From: JBDIAR01 sp039812545
GTDB taxonomy: Bacteria; Actinomycetota; Actinomycetes; Actinomycetales; Dermatophilaceae
Assembly: GCA_039812545.1 (NCBI GenBank)
Contig: JBDIAR010000162.1
Location: forward strand, 1 to 7,458
Length of the DNA: 7,458 nt
Reading direction: 5' to 3'
Shown here: in pieces, positions 1-5,674 of the stretch
Numbering within the stretch: position 1 is the stretch's first letter
How the letters are laid out: each line of letters opens with the position of its first letter
Position numbers and translations under genes: made by a program
Notes under the pieces: model-generated
Database searches by the model: none
What the model was told of the DNA's origin: nothing
What the model saw: only the letters and a program-made list of their open reading frames with translations

Positions 1-154
1 GCGATTTTGTCAGCTTGCCCGAGGCGTGCCGCGTCGGCTCGGCCGGGGCGTGGGTATGCGGGTGGTCGTGATCGTGGATATGCGGGTGGTCGTGGTCGTG
101 GGGTATGCCGTCGACCAGCGCCTCGTCGATGCCGCAGCCGCAGGTGGCGCACAT
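1..154 (-). CDS. hypB: Hydrogenase nickel incorporation GTPase HypB, N-terminal part (runs off left edge)
   Basis: HypB is the SIMIBI GTPase that stores nickel and, with HypA, delivers it to the hydrogenase large-subunit precursor in the cytoplasm. Only the first 51 residues are visible. They begin MCATCGCG, giving the CxxCGC high-affinity metal motif (C2, C5, C7) known at the HypB N-terminus. A histidine stretch follows, with His at every second position from 19 to 35 and another at 43, ten His in all. This is the nickel-storage type of N-terminus; the GTPase domain lies beyond the window. The ATG at 154-152 is the only reasonable start because CxxCGC follows it directly. The gene lies 56 nt downstream of hypA on the same strand, so the two are probably co-transcribed. 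The call rests on the metal motif, His tract and neighbour together. Confidence 0.9.
   Translation of the reverse strand, partial: MCATCGCGIDEALVDGIPHDHDHPHIHDHDHPHTHAPAEPTRHASGKLTKS
53..100 (-). repeat. 24-nt tandem duplication encoding the HypB His-rich tract
   Basis: Two adjacent 24-nt units (100-77 and 76-53, read on the minus strand) encode HDHDHPHI and HDHDHPHT. They differ by only two bases, one silent (GAC/GAT) and one Ile/Thr. The nickel-binding tract therefore appears to have grown by in-frame duplication of an eight-residue unit. Such units can change copy number by slippage. Confidence 0.8.
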
Positions 155-210
155 GGCTCAGCCCGCCGCCAAGACCGTGCCCCGGGCCGCGGCCGCCGGC
201 CCGCGCGCGA

Positions 211-552
211 TCACTCGACCTCGAGGTCCACGATCCGCATCGAGGTACCGGAGAGCACGCGAACCGGCGCGTTGCGGCATACCGGACACAACGCGGGTTC
301 TTCCACGATCGGGCTGACCACCGCGCATCGGGTGCACTCCCCCTCTCCGGGGATCGTCACGAACTCCAGTCGGGCTCCGGCGGCGACACCGCCGGCACTC
401 ACCGCGTCGAAGGCCTGGCGCAGCGCCTCCGGTTGCACGCATGCCAGGGCGCCGAGTTCCAGGTGGACGACGTGGACCCGGACGAAGCCGTCCCGACGGG
501 CGGCCTGCGCGATGAGGTCCACGGCACTTTCGGCGAGTGACAATTCGTGCAC
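211..552 (-). CDS. hypA: Hydrogenase/urease nickel incorporation metallochaperone HypA
   Basis: HypA is a small cytoplasmic metallochaperone that binds Ni(II) at its N-terminus, docks with HypB and hands nickel to the apo large subunit, here probably HoxH. The 113-residue protein has the usual HypA length. It starts MHELSLAESA, with H2 and E3 forming the conserved nickel-binding end, and carries the structural zinc site as two CxxC pairs (C73/C76 and C89/C92). The start is a GTG at 552-550; placing it there is required because His must be residue 2. A G-rich stretch (GTGGGG) just upstream may serve as ribosome site. The gene is divergent from the hox operon, with 389 bp between the two start codons, and precedes hypB. 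In the well-known Ralstonia SH cluster the hyp genes instead follow the hox genes on the same strand (recollection). Confidence 0.95.
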   Translation of the reverse strand: MHELSLAESAVDLIAQAARRDGFVRVHVVHLELGALACVQPEALRQAFDAVSAGGVAAGARLEFVTIPGEGECTRCAVVSPIVEEPALCPVCRNAPVRVLSGTSMRIVDLEVE

Positions 553-608
553 GCGACCCCACTATTGCGGCTCGACGGCCCGTCGTCACCCCCTGCGCGC
601 CGGCAAAT

Positions 609-620
609 CGGATGAATCCG
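609..620. promoter_or_regulatory. Compact palindrome CGGAT-GA-ATCCG
   Basis: Five-base perfect arms flank a two-base centre, 57 bp upstream of the hypA start. The size suits a dimeric repressor half-site pair, but I recognise no specific regulator. It could be chance. Confidence 0.25.
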
Positions 621-699
621 CTTGGGCCAGCGCGCTTTACGTCCGCGTCAACGCCATTCGTACCCGAGCCGGTACCGCTCGGCGCAGTTGACGACCACC

Positions 700-717
700 A
701 CGTGACGCCGATCACGT
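700..717. promoter_or_regulatory. CRP/FNR-family operator-like dyad (ACGTGA-N6-TCACGT)
   Basis: The 18-bp element is a perfect inverted repeat with six-base arms and a six-base spacer. Its core GTGA-N6-TCAC matches the arrangement bound by CRP-type regulators (TGTGA-N6-TCACA in E. coli and in actinobacterial CRP/GlxR proteins). It lies between the hypA and hoxF starts, centred at about 708.5, and could serve either promoter. TTGACG elements on both strands (688-693 and 720-715) flank it. The match is seen in sequence; binding and the identity of the regulator are inferred. Confidence 0.5.
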
Positions 718-743
718 CAATCGTGTCATGGTGATGGTCAAGC

Positions 744-814
744 CCGTTACCCACGGGTAGCCGTCCGTTCGAGTATCAACACCGTTGCGGGTATGCCGTT
801 GCCCGACAACGGTG
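744..814. promoter_or_regulatory. Iterated CCGTT elements and bulged inverted repeat in hoxF leader
   Basis: CCGTT occurs in direct orientation at 744, 765, 782 and 796, and inverted (AACGG) at 808. The last part forms an inverted repeat: CACCGTTG (780-787) pairs with CAACGGTG (807-814). An inner CGGG (788-791) pairs with CCCG (802-805), leaving one A bulged and a ten-base loop that contains most of a GTATGCC word. The element could be a multi-site operator on DNA or a leader RNA hairpin. I recognise no known regulator. Confidence 0.4.
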
Positions 815-820
815 CTCGTC

Positions 821-929
821 ACCTGATGAAGTCCGTCAGGTCTCTTCCGCCGGGTCCACGACCGAGCCGCTCCGCCGTCCCCGGCGGCCACCGACCCCAC
901 GCCGAACACCCTTGTGCCAACGCCGGCAC
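821..929 (+). promoter_or_regulatory. Three successive hairpins in the hoxF leader
   Basis: Three inverted repeats lie before the hoxF ribosome site: ACCTGA-N9-TCAGGT (821-841), CCGCCG-TCCC-CGGCGG (872-887) and GTGCC-N6-GGCAC (914-929). The last ends one base before the Shine-Dalgarno GGAAGG (930-935). In transcribed leader RNA these could affect stability or ribosome access. GC-rich DNA makes short stems common, so individual stems are weak evidence. Confidence 0.3.
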
Positions 930-935
930 GGAAGG
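930..935 (+). promoter_or_regulatory. hoxF ribosome binding site GGAAGG
   Basis: GGAAGG with a six-base spacer to the ATG at 942 fixes the hoxF start. The upstream in-frame TTG at 912 has no comparable site and would add ten residues (starting MCQRRHG) that show no family feature. Confidence 0.8.
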
Positions 936-941
936 TTCGCC

Positions 942-2756
942 ATGATCACCGAAGACGCCGAACTCGTCGAAGCCGTCCTATCCCGCCACGGGCACGACGG
1001 CACCCGCCTCATGCACATCCTGCGCGACGTCCAGGACCAGCTCAGCTGGCTCTCACCGCAGACCATCACCGCGATCGCCGACGGGGTGGGCCGCCCGCGC
1101 GCGGCCGTGCAGAGCACCGCCGAGTTCTACACCTTCTTCCACACCAAGCCCCTGGGCGACTACCGCATCCTGTTCTCGGACAACATCACCGACCGGATGC
1201 TCGGCAGTCGCGACCTGATGGCCCGGCTCGGCGCGCGACTCGGTGTCGCCCGCGGCCAAGTCACCCCCGACGGGCTGGTCAGCTTCGACACCACCTCGTG
1301 CACGGGGCTGTGCGATCAGGGACCGGCCGCCCTCGTCAACGGCCGGGCGATCACCCGGCTGGACGCCGAACGCATCGACGCGATCGCCGACCTGATCACC
1401 GCGCGCGCCCCGCTGCGGGACTGGCCGGCCCACTGGTTCGAGGTCGTACCCACCGTACGGCGCCGCGACGTCCTGCTCGGCTCGGAGCTCGAACCCGGCG
1501 AGGCGATCGCCGCCGCTCTCGACCTCGGACCCGAAGGCGTCCTGGCCCGACTGTCCGCCGCGAGCCTGCGCGGGCGTGGCGGCGCCGGGTTCGGCACGGA
1601 CGTCAAGTGGCGAGTCTGCCGGGAGGCGCCGGGCTTCGCGCATTACGTCGTCGGCAACGCCGACGAGGGCGAACCGGGCACCTTCAAGGACCGCGTCCTG
1701 CTGGCCACGATCACCGACCTCATTCTCGACGGCATGGTCATCTCCGGACTGGTCAACGGCGCCCAGAAGGGGATGCTCTACCTGCGCGGCGAGTACCTCT
1801 TCTTGTATGCCGGCCTGCAGCGCCGCCTCGCCGAGCGCCGTCGCCAGGGCCTGCTCGGCCAGAACATCCTCGGCAAGGGCTTCGTCTTCGACATCGAGAT
1901 CACCCTGGGCGCCGGCGCCTATATCTGCGGCGAGGAGTCGGCCCTCATCGAGTCGCTCGAGGGAAAGCCGGGCAAGCCGCGCGTCCGCCCGCCGTACCCG
2001 GTGACCTGCGGCTATCTCGGCCAGCCGACCGCGGTCAACAACGTCGAAACGCTGGCCTGGTCGGCGCTGATCACCGCCCGCGGTCCGGGGGTCGTCGACG
2101 GGGTCGGCACCCCCACCTCGGCCGGCACGACGATGCTCTCGGTGTCCGGTGACGTGGAACGCCCCGGGGTCTACGAGTACCCGTACGGCGTCGAGATCCG
2201 CCAGGTCCTGGCCGATGCCGGCGCCAAGAACACCCAGGCCGTCCAGATCGCGGTGGGCGCCGGAAAGTGCTTGGTGGGAACCGAATTCGGTCGGCGGATC
2301 GCGATGGAGGATGCCAGCACGACGGGCTCCTTCATGGTCTTCGACGTGACCCGCGACCTGTTCGACGTCGCCCACAACTTCGTCGAGTTCTTCGCCCACG
2401 AGTCGTGCGGTTTCTGCACCGCCTGCCGGGTCGGCACGAGCGTCAACAAACGGATCATGGACAAGATCTGCGCGGGGTACGGATCGGCATACGACTTGGA
2501 CGAAATGTTGCGGATGCATCGGCACATGCAGGGCGCCAGCCACTGCGGCCTCGGCGCGACCGCGACGATGGCGCTGCGGGACATCATCAACAAGTTCCGG
2601 CCGGCTTTCGAGCGCCGGATGACCTCGACCGAGTTCACCCCCGCGTTCGACCTGGACGCCGCACTGTCCGAGGCCCGCGAAATCACCGGGCGTGATGACG
2701 ACCTCGCGCACCTGGCGAACCTGCCGAGCCACGCCAACCTGACGAGTCACCACTAA
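942..2756 (+). CDS. hoxF: NAD-reducing hydrogenase diaphorase subunit HoxF (NuoE-like/NuoF fusion)
   Basis: HoxF is the NAD(H)- and FMN-binding subunit of the soluble bidirectional [NiFe] hydrogenase. It exchanges electrons between NAD+/NADH and the Fe-S chain of HoxU. At 604 residues it matches the roughly 600-residue Ralstonia-type HoxF. Residues 1-160 form a NuoE-like thioredoxin-fold domain with one Cys pair, C120/C124 (CTGLCDQGP). The first NuoE pair (CxxxxC) is not present; S79 and D84 sit at the equivalent places. Residues 200-545 are NuoF-like: GRGGAGF (211-217) and GNADEGEPGTFKDR (238-251) for FMN/NADH, and GAGAYICGEES (323-333). The [4Fe-4S] ligands are ESCGFCTACR (C489, C492, C495) plus C535. 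The 13-nt gap to hoxU indicates one operon. The fused N-terminus explains the absence of a separate hoxE. Confidence 0.97.
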   Translation: MITEDAELVEAVLSRHGHDGTRLMHILRDVQDQLSWLSPQTITAIADGVGRPRAAVQSTAEFYTFFHTKPLGDYRILFSDNITDRMLGSRDLMARLGARLGVARGQVTPDGLVSFDTTSCTGLCDQGPAALVNGRAITRLDAERIDAIADLITARAPLRDWPAHWFEVVPTVRRRDVLLGSELEPGEAIAAALDLGPEGVLARLSAASLRGRGGAGFGTDVKWRVCREAPGFAHYVVGNADEGEPGTFKDRVLLATITDLILDGMVISGLVNGAQKGMLYLRGEYLFLYAGLQRRLAERRRQGLLGQNILGKGFVFDIEITLGAGAYICGEESALIESLEGKPGKPRVRPPYPVTCGYLGQPTAVNNVETLAWSALITARGPGVVDGVGTPTSAGTTMLSVSGDVERPGVYEYPYGVEIRQVLADAGAKNTQAVQIAVGAGKCLVGTEFGRRIAMEDASTTGSFMVFDVTRDLFDVAHNFVEFFAHESCGFCTACRVGTSVNKRIMDKICAGYGSAYDLDEMLRMHRHMQGASHCGLGATATMALRDIINKFRPAFERRMTSTEFTPAFDLDAALSEAREITGRDDDLAHLANLPSHANLTSHH

Positions 2757-2769
2757 GGGGTATGCCGGT

Positions 2770-3555
2770 ATGGAGGAGAGTTTCGTACTCGACGGCGTGC
2801 GGATCCCGTTCACGCCCGGCCAGACGATCATGGAGGCCGCCACGGCCGCCGGGGTGTTCATCCCGCACCTGTGCTGGCACCCGGACCTGCCGGCGCACGG
2901 GTCGTGCCGGATGTGCGTGGTGAAGATCAACGGCCGATTCGCCGCGTCCTGCACGACGAAGGCCGCGGTCGGACAGGTCGTGAAGAACAACACCCACGAG
3001 TTGACGGCCGGGCGGCGGACCAGCCTGCAGTTGCTCTTCGTCGAGGGCAATCACTACTGCCCGTCCTGCGAGCGCAGCGGCAATTGCACGCTGCAGGCGA
3101 CGGCATACGAGATGGGGATGCTGGCGCCGCACTTCGACCACTTCTTCCCCGACCGGCCGGTGGACGCCTCGCACCCGGATGTGGTGCTGGAGTTCAACCG
3201 GTGCATCCAGTGCGAGTTGTGCGTGCGGGCCAGCCGGGAACTCGACGGCAAGAATGTGTTCGCGCTCGCGGGACGCAGCATCGACAGTCATCTCATCGTC
3301 AACTCCGAGTCCGGCAAGCTGGGCGACACCGATTTCGAGGTGACCGACCGGGCGGCCGACATCTGCCCGGTGGGCGTGTTCCTCAAGCGCAGCGAAGGCT
3401 TCGACACCCCGATCGGTAAGCGGCTGTTCGATGCGCTGCCGATCAGCCAGCAGGCCCGGCTTTGGGACCACTCGGGCAACCCGACGGAGGCGACCCCGGC
3501 GCCGATCGTCTCCGACCGCGCGGAGATCGAGGCCGCGGAGGGTGTGATCGTATGA
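2770..3555 (+). CDS. hoxU: NAD-reducing hydrogenase diaphorase Fe-S subunit HoxU
   Basis: HoxU corresponds to the N-terminal Fe-S part of complex I NuoG and relays electrons between HoxY and HoxF. In order it shows a plant-ferredoxin-like [2Fe-2S] site (C35, C46, C49, C61), a NuoG-type second cluster (H95, C97, C100, C106 in GNHYCPSCERSGNC), and a [4Fe-4S] site (C145, C148, C151 and C199 in NRCIQCELC and DICPVG). H95 is two residues before the first Cys; in NuoG the ligand His stands four before it. The 261 residues exceed the roughly 235 I expect for HoxU, the excess being a C-terminal tail (about 225-261) rich in Pro, Glu and Asp. AAGGGG (2755-2760) is a good ribosome site nine bases before the ATG. 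A GGTATGCC word fills most of that spacer. The gene's end overlaps hoxY by four bases. Confidence 0.96.
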   Translation: MEESFVLDGVRIPFTPGQTIMEAATAAGVFIPHLCWHPDLPAHGSCRMCVVKINGRFAASCTTKAAVGQVVKNNTHELTAGRRTSLQLLFVEGNHYCPSCERSGNCTLQATAYEMGMLAPHFDHFFPDRPVDASHPDVVLEFNRCIQCELCVRASRELDGKNVFALAGRSIDSHLIVNSESGKLGDTDFEVTDRAADICPVGVFLKRSEGFDTPIGKRLFDALPISQQARLWDHSGNPTEATPAPIVSDRAEIEAAEGVIV

Positions 3556-4091
3556 GCAAACTCAAGGTGGCAACGTGTTCGCTGGCCGGCTGTTTCGGCT
3601 GCCACATGTCGATCCTCGACATCGACGAACGCATTCTCGACCTCGTCGAACTCGTGGATTTCGACCGGTCCCCGATCACCGACATCAAGGAGATCGGGGA
3701 CTGCGACCTCGGCATCATCGAGGGCGGGGTCTGCAATGCGGAGAACGTCCACGTGCTGCGCGACTTCCGGGCCCATTGCAAGGTGCTCGTCTCGATGGGG
3801 GCGTGCGCGGTCAACGGCGGGCTGCCCGCGCTGCGCAACAACCTGTCGATCGCGGACATCCTCGACCACGTGTACGTCCAGGGTCCGGGGCTGCACGCCG
3901 GCAGCGCGATCCCCAACGACCCCGAACTCCCGTTGCCGCTGAACAAGGTTCACCCGATCCACGAGGTCGTCCAGATCGACTACTTCCTGCCCGGCTGCCC
4001 GCCGAGTGGGGACGCCATCTGGGCCTTCCTCACCGACCTGATCGTCGGCAAGACCCCGACCCTCGGCCACGAACTGCTCAAGTACGACTGA
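3552..4091 (+). CDS. hoxY: NAD-reducing hydrogenase small subunit HoxY
   Basis: HoxY is the small subunit of the [NiFe] hydrogenase module. It carries the single proximal [4Fe-4S] cluster that connects the HoxH active site to HoxU. The 179-residue protein shows the cluster ligands C14 and C17 (GCFGCHMS), C85 (SMGACA) and C149 (PGCPPSGD), and the conserved EGGVCNAEN segment (57-65). It lacks a twin-arginine signal and the C-terminal Fe-S domain of uptake-hydrogenase small subunits, which fits a cytoplasmic group 3d enzyme. The start is the ATG of an ATGA overlap with the hoxU stop, preceded by GGAGG (3537-3541). An in-frame upstream extension to 3462 only adds 30 residues of hoxU shadow. The overlap implies translational coupling to hoxU. 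Confidence 0.96.
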   Translation: MSKLKVATCSLAGCFGCHMSILDIDERILDLVELVDFDRSPITDIKEIGDCDLGIIEGGVCNAENVHVLRDFRAHCKVLVSMGACAVNGGLPALRNNLSIADILDHVYVQGPGLHAGSAIPNDPELPLPLNKVHPIHEVVQIDYFLPGCPPSGDAIWAFLTDLIVGKTPTLGHELLKYD

Positions 4092-4093
4092 CC

Positions 4094-4112
4094 GGTATGC
4101 CATCGGCATACC
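4094..4112 (+). repeat. Perfect inverted pair of the GTATGCC word after hoxY
   Basis: GGTATGCC (4094-4101), ATC, GGCATACC (4105-4112): an eight-base perfect stem with a three-base loop, two bases after the hoxY stop. It consists of two convergent copies of the window's iterated octamer. In RNA it would be a short hairpin that could attenuate transcription or mark a processing point before hoxH. There is no U-tract, so it is not called a terminator. Confidence 0.7.
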
Positions 4113-4152
4113 CACAGACCTGACGGACCCCCACAGACCTGACCGACCTGAC
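4111..4152 (+). repeat. Short direct repeats CCCACAGACCTGAC / GACCTGAC in hoxY-hoxH gap
   Basis: CCCACAGACCTGAC occurs at 4111-4124 and 4130-4143 (period 19). Its 3' part, GACCTGAC, recurs at 4145-4152, giving three GACCTGAC copies. The stretch lies in the only long gap of the operon (4092-4184), before hoxH. It could be a protein or small-RNA target, or simply slippage DNA. Confidence 0.6.
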
Positions 4153-4184
4153 AGACCCGAACCACCAGATCGAATCGAGACGCC

Positions 4185-5666
4185 ATGACTGCGACCATCA
4201 CGCCCGGAGCGACCGGCCCCTCGTTGGAGACCAGCGACGTCCCCGCCGAGTCGCTGCGCCGGGTCGCGCTCGAACCCGTCACCCGCGTCGAGGGCCACGG
4301 CAAGGTGACGATCCTGCTCGACGACGAGAACCGGGTCCACCAGGTGCGGTTGCACATCGTGGAGTTCCGGGGGTTCGAGCGGTTCATCGAGGGCCGGCCC
4401 TATTGGGAGTTGCCGGTGCTCGTGTCGCGGCTGTGCGGGATCTGCCCGGTCTCGCATCACCTGGCCGCGAGCAAGGCGCTGGACGTCATCGTCGGCGCGG
4501 ACCGGCTGACGCCGACCGCTGAGAAGATGCGCCGGCTCATGCACTACGGCCAACAGTTGCAGTCCCATGCGCTGCACTTCTTCCACCTGTCCAGCCCTGA
4601 TCTGCTGTTCGGGTTCGACTCCCCGGTGGCGCAACGCAATATCGTCGGGGTCGCGGCGGCATACCCGGAGATCGCCAAACAGGGGATCCTGTTGCGCAAG
4701 TACGGGCAGGAGGTCATCCGGCATACGGCGGGCAAACGCGTCCACGGGACGGGTTCGATCCCCGGGGGCGTCAACAAGTCGTTGTCGGCGACCGAGCGGG
4801 AGGTCCTGCTCGCGGAGATCGACCAGATGATCGCCTGGAGCGCGGACTCGGTGCGGATCGTGCGGGAGATGCACGAGCAGAACCCGGATCTGTACCAGAA
4901 CTTCGGCTACGTCCCGTCGAACTCGATGGGTTTCGTCGACGCGTTCGGCAATCTCGACCTCTACCACGGCGGGCTGCGGGCCAAGGATCCGAGCGGCCGG
5001 ACGCTCTTCGACCACGTGGACTACACGACCTACCAAGAGGTGCTGACCGAGGAGGTCAAGCCCTGGTCGTACATGAAGTTCCCGTACATCACCGAGCTCG
5101 GGGCCGAGGAGGGGTGGTACAAGGTCGGGCCGCTGGCGCGGGTGCTCAACTGCGACCGGATCCCGACCCCGCTGGCCGAGGCCCAACGGGTGGCGTTCCT
5201 GGAGTCGGCGAACGGCGCGCCGCTGAACTTCCACTGGGCGCGGATGATCGAGATGCTGTTCGCCGCCGAACAGATCCAGCTGCTGCTGGCCGATGACGAC
5301 ATCGTCGGGGACGACCTCGTGGTCCGCGGCGAACGGCGCGAGGAGGGCATCGGCGTCATCGAGGCGCCGCGCGGGACGCTCTTCCACCACTATCGGGTGG
5401 GCGAGGACGACCTGATCACGATGGCCAATCTCATCGTCTCGACCACGAACAACAACCAGGCGATGAACGAGGCCGTCCGCCAGGTGGCCCGCCAGTACCT
5501 CGACGGCCGGCAACTCACCGAGGGCCTGCTCAACCACATCGAGGTCGCGATCCGGGCGTTCGATCCGTGCCTGTCCTGCGCCACCCACGCGCTCGGCAAG
5601 ATGCCCCTCGAGGTCACCCTGGTCGACGCCGACGGCGTCGAGATCGACTCGCTGGTCAAGAGCTGA
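4185..5666 (+). CDS. hoxH: NAD-reducing hydrogenase large (Ni-Fe catalytic) subunit HoxH, precursor
   Basis: HoxH holds the Ni-Fe(CN)2CO site where H2 is split or formed. The 493-residue protein carries the N-terminal RVEGHGK motif (34-40, with E36), the L1 motif RLCGICPVSHH (82-92, ligands C84 and C87) and the C-terminal L2 motif DPCLSCATH (460-468, ligands C462 and C465). The 25 residues after H468 are the expected maturation peptide, cleaved by HoxW after nickel insertion. The mature enzyme is cytoplasmic. Compared with the Ralstonia protein (about 488 residues) the N-terminus has roughly 20 extra, poorly conserved residues before LEPVTRVEG. The ATG at 4185 is the only Met start there, and the ribosome site is weak (no clear GGAGG). 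Translation may depend on the 93-nt leader gap or on coupling. hoxW starts 8 nt after its stop. Confidence 0.97.
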   Translation: MTATITPGATGPSLETSDVPAESLRRVALEPVTRVEGHGKVTILLDDENRVHQVRLHIVEFRGFERFIEGRPYWELPVLVSRLCGICPVSHHLAASKALDVIVGADRLTPTAEKMRRLMHYGQQLQSHALHFFHLSSPDLLFGFDSPVAQRNIVGVAAAYPEIAKQGILLRKYGQEVIRHTAGKRVHGTGSIPGGVNKSLSATEREVLLAEIDQMIAWSADSVRIVREMHEQNPDLYQNFGYVPSNSMGFVDAFGNLDLYHGGLRAKDPSGRTLFDHVDYTTYQEVLTEEVKPWSYMKFPYITELGAEEGWYKVGPLARVLNCDRIPTPLAEAQRVAFLESANGAPLNFHWARMIEMLFAAEQIQLLLADDDIVGDDLVVRGERREEGIGVIEAPRGTLFHHYRVGEDDLITMANLIVSTTNNNQAMNEAVRQVARQYLDGRQLTEGLLNHIEVAIRAFDPCLSCATHALGKMPLEVTLVDADGVEIDSLVKS

Positions 5667-5674
5667 GTTCTCGT

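Larger units (their letters stand above)
553..941. other. Divergent hypA/hoxF control region (389 bp, no gene)
   Basis: No convincing coding sequence lies here. Open frames that cross it are shadows without family features. The region must hold promoters for hypAB (leftward) and hoxFUYHW (rightward). I see TTGACG on the plus strand at 688-693 and on the minus strand at 720-715, but neither has a good TANNNT hexamer at 16-19 bp, so no sigma-70 type promoter is called. It does hold a CRP-like dyad, a compact palindrome, an array of CCGTT elements and at least three hairpins, described separately. The long distance from the dyad to hoxF (about 230 bp) implies a long 5' leader or a second promoter nearer the gene. 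Confidence 0.75.

Noticed and set aside
183..203. GC-only hairpin CGGGCCG-N7-CGGCCCG in the hypA-hypB gap
   Set aside because: The gap is almost pure G/C, so a 7-bp stem is expected by chance. There is no U-tract, and hypA and hypB are expected to be co-transcribed.
688..720. TTGACG ... CGTCAA as a pair of -35 boxes for divergent sigma-70 type promoters
   Set aside because: Neither has a recognisable -10 at a proper distance. Kept only as context of the CRP-like dyad.
158..754. Minus-strand 198-codon frame across hypA and the divergent region
   Set aside because: It overlaps hypA in another frame, has no recognisable motif, and is Arg/Gly-rich as expected for a shadow.
912..941. Upstream in-frame TTG start for hoxF
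   Set aside because: No ribosome site precedes it, and the ATG at 942 has GGAAGG at ideal distance and gives the expected protein length.
1053..3050. Long minus-strand open frame (665 codons) opposite hoxF/hoxU, and a similar 766-codon frame at 3288-5588
   Set aside because: They lie antisense to strongly recognised genes. Their composition is rich in Arg, Asp, Gly, Val and Leu, typical of mirror frames in high-GC DNA, and they have no family motifs.
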